Below, piece after piece: positions 6,367 to 7,745 of a stretch of 7,745 bases of DNA; the first letter of the stretch is position 1, and each line of letters opens with the position of its first letter. The translations under genes were made by a program, and so were the position numbers. Origin of the DNA: Phycisphaerae bacterium (GTDB taxonomy: Bacteria > Planctomycetota > Phycisphaerae > SM23-33); assembly GCA_030628445.1 (NCBI GenBank), contig DAOVQV010000060.1, positions 1 through 7,745 of the forward strand, written 5' to 3'. The notes below the pieces were generated by a model. That model worked only from the letters and a program-made list of their open reading frames with translations. It did no database searches and had not been told where the DNA came from.

Positions 6367-7482
6367 ATGGAAACACGCGTTGTAAGAGCCAAGACAACCC
6401 GAGCAGTTGCCAAGGCGGCCGGCGAAGGCGCCCGTGCGCTGAAGGAAGGTCTAGTTGTCGGATTTCCCACGGAGACGGTCTACGGGGTCGGGGTGATTGC
6501 GACCGACCCGCAGGCCCTTGCGAGGCTGCGTCAGCTGAAGTCGCGCCCCAAAGACCCCTTCAGCGTGCACCTGGGTCGGCCCGAAGATGCGCAGCGCTAT
6601 GTCCGCGACGTTCCGAGCGAGGCTAGGCGGCTGATCGAACGTGCCTGGCCTGGCCCAGTCACGATGCTTCTGGAGGTGGGCGGAGAGCTGGCTGACCCGA
6701 AGCTCCGCAAGGCCGGACTGTACCGCATCCTTTGTGCCGACGACGTAATCGCCCTGCGGGCACCGGAGGGACCCGCTGCCCAGGCGATGCTGTCTGCCGT
6801 TGACGTCCCCGTCCTTGCCACCAGCGCTAATCTTACCGGTTCCGCCTCGCCCAGAACGGCTCACGACGCCATGGGCGCCTTGGGGGACGAAATAGACTTC
6901 ATGATCGACACCGGCCCGACTCGCTACGGTGCCGACAGCACGATCGTTCGGTTCGGTTCGGACGGGTGGAAGATAGTCCGGCCCGGCGTCTATGATGCGC
7001 GCGGGATACGGGAGTTGCTGGCCCGCAGAATTCTGTTTGTTTGTACCGGCAATACGTGCCGAAGCCCGATGGCCGTTGGCTTGGCCGAGAGGGTACTGGC
7101 TGAGCAGATGGGCTGTGAAATCTGTCAGCTCGCCCAGAAGGGCGTCCAGGTGCTTTCGGCCGGTGTTTTCGCCGCCGACGGGCTGAAACCAACTCCCGAA
7201 GCTCTCAACGCCGCCAAAGCCCTGGGCGCCGATATCTCCGGACACCGCAGCCAAAAACTGACTGTCGAGTTGATAAATGGCGCAGATATGGTATTTTGCA
7301 TGACGGATTTCCAGTTGGTGGAGATCCGCCAGGTTGCTCCGGGCGCTGCTGGGAAGGTCCGCCGATTCGATCCGGCCGGTGATATACCCGACCCGATGGG
7401 CTCCGGTGTGAGTGTATATCGCCAGACGGCCCAGCGTATCGAAAAGATTCTCAAGAACACTTTTGAAAAAGGATTGCCATGA
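6367..7482 (+). CDS. Sua5/YrdC-LMW phosphatase fusion (t6A synthase plus YwlE-like arginine phosphatase)
   Basis: A 371-residue two-domain protein. Residues about 15-208 are a YrdC/Sua5 domain: FPTETVYGVG (33-42), KSRPKDPFSVHL (58-69), RAWPGPVTMLL (92-102), ATSANLTG (151-158) and WKIVRPG (201-207). This domain makes threonylcarbamoyl-AMP from threonine, bicarbonate and ATP for the t6A base of tRNA. The C-terminal Sua5 domain is absent. In its place, residues 222-365 form a low-molecular-weight phosphatase: VCTGNTCRSPMA (225-236; nucleophile C226, R232) and DPMG with general acid D342. The loop has Thr at 230, where tyrosine phosphatases usually have Ile; in Bacillus YwlE that Thr favours phospho-arginine, so protein-arginine phosphatase is the better guess. 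The ATG follows a weak GGTAGG site, and the stop overlaps rpiB (ATGA). The fusion is in frame with no linker break. Domain calls are firm; arginine specificity is inferred. Confidence 0.88.
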   Translation: METRVVRAKTTRAVAKAAGEGARALKEGLVVGFPTETVYGVGVIATDPQALARLRQLKSRPKDPFSVHLGRPEDAQRYVRDVPSEARRLIERAWPGPVTMLLEVGGELADPKLRKAGLYRILCADDVIALRAPEGPAAQAMLSAVDVPVLATSANLTGSASPRTAHDAMGALGDEIDFMIDTGPTRYGADSTIVRFGSDGWKIVRPGVYDARGIRELLARRILFVCTGNTCRSPMAVGLAERVLAEQMGCEICQLAQKGVQVLSAGVFAADGLKPTPEALNAAKALGADISGHRSQKLTVELINGADMVFCMTDFQLVEIRQVAPGAAGKVRRFDPAGDIPDPMGSGVSVYRQTAQRIEKILKNTFEKGLP

Positions 7483-7745
7483 AAATCGCCCTTGCTGCCG
7501 ATCACCGCGGTCATGGATTGAAGGAGAAGGTCTCGGTCTTTTTGAGTGAAAAGGGCCACGATGTCCTCGATATGGGGACCAACAGTGCCGCCAGTTGCGA
7601 CTATCCGGATTTGGCATACCCGGCCGCCAAGTCCGTCGCCGAAGGTGCGTGCGATCGGGCCATCATGGTTTGCGGTAGCGGGATCGGAATGGACATATGC
7701 GCCAACAAGGTCCCGGGCGTCAGGGCGGCGCTGTGTCACGACGAG
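7479..7745 (+). CDS. rpiB: Ribose-5-phosphate isomerase B (partial, runs off window)
   Basis: The first 89 residues are present; the gene continues past the window end with no stop. It interconverts ribose 5-phosphate and ribulose 5-phosphate in the non-oxidative pentose phosphate pathway, in the cytoplasm. Visible family features are MKIALAADHRG (1-11, with D8 and H9), DYPD at 41-44, and the active-site loop VCGSGIGM with C65 as the expected proton-transferring residue, followed by ANKVPGVRAALC (75-86). Related LacA/LacB sugar isomerases share this fold, but the CGSGIG...ANKVPG pattern and the placement after a Sua5/YwlE gene fit RpiB, as in the Bacillus ywlC-ywlE-ywlF order. Its ATG overlaps the upstream stop by 4 nt, with AGGA 5 nt before it, so it is translationally coupled to the fusion gene. 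Confidence 0.92.
   Translation, partial: MKIALAADHRGHGLKEKVSVFLSEKGHDVLDMGTNSAASCDYPDLAYPAAKSVAEGACDRAIMVCGSGIGMDICANKVPGVRAALCHDE

Noticed and set aside
6451..7617. 388-codon minus-strand open frame opposite the Sua5-phosphatase fusion and rpiB
   Set aside because: The + strand encodes two well-recognised enzymes here. The antisense peptide is low in recognisable structure and spans a gene boundary.

Overview
The window is GC-rich bacterial DNA. Gene content suggests a Planctomycetes lineage, probably Phycisphaerae-like: a DUF3604 protein, a lipid-anchored LolA-like protein, and a Sua5-phosphatase fusion followed by rpiB. This assignment is inferred from gene types and their arrangement; there is no rRNA or other marker here. 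No mobile element, tRNA, rRNA or CRISPR array is visible, and almost all of the sequence is coding.

Layout. Positions 1-183 are a short leader, perhaps holding the tail of an upstream gene. A large DUF3604/PHP-like putative metalloenzyme follows on the + strand (184-2043). It converges, with a 39-nt gap, on a tightly packed minus-strand operon of five genes. Read in transcription order from 6214 down to 2083, the operon encodes a HAD phosphatase, a MacB/LolC-type (FtsX) permease, a LolD/MacB-type ABC ATPase, a DedA/VTT-type membrane protein and a LolA-like lipoprotein. Each gene abuts, overlaps or nearly touches the next. A 152-nt divergent intergenic region (6215-6366) carries one good sigma70-like promoter in each direction. 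On the + strand it leads to a gene encoding an N-terminal Sua5/YrdC domain (threonylcarbamoyl-AMP synthase, tRNA t6A pathway) fused to a low-molecular-weight phosphatase of YwlE (protein-arginine phosphatase) type. That gene overlaps rpiB by 4 nt, and rpiB runs off the window.

How the genes may work together. The minus-strand operon looks like an envelope lipid or lipoprotein trafficking unit: an ABC extractor (permease plus ATPase), a DedA-type lipid-handling membrane protein, and a membrane-anchored LolA-fold protein that could receive the hydrophobic cargo. The substrate cannot be read from the sequence. The + strand pair reproduces, in condensed form, the ywlC-ywlE-ywlF order known from Bacillus, so it looks like an old conserved housekeeping cluster. 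The most interesting items are the five-gene envelope operon as a possible Lol-like pathway, the Sua5/arginine-phosphatase fusion, and the apparently leaderless promoter that starts the envelope operon.
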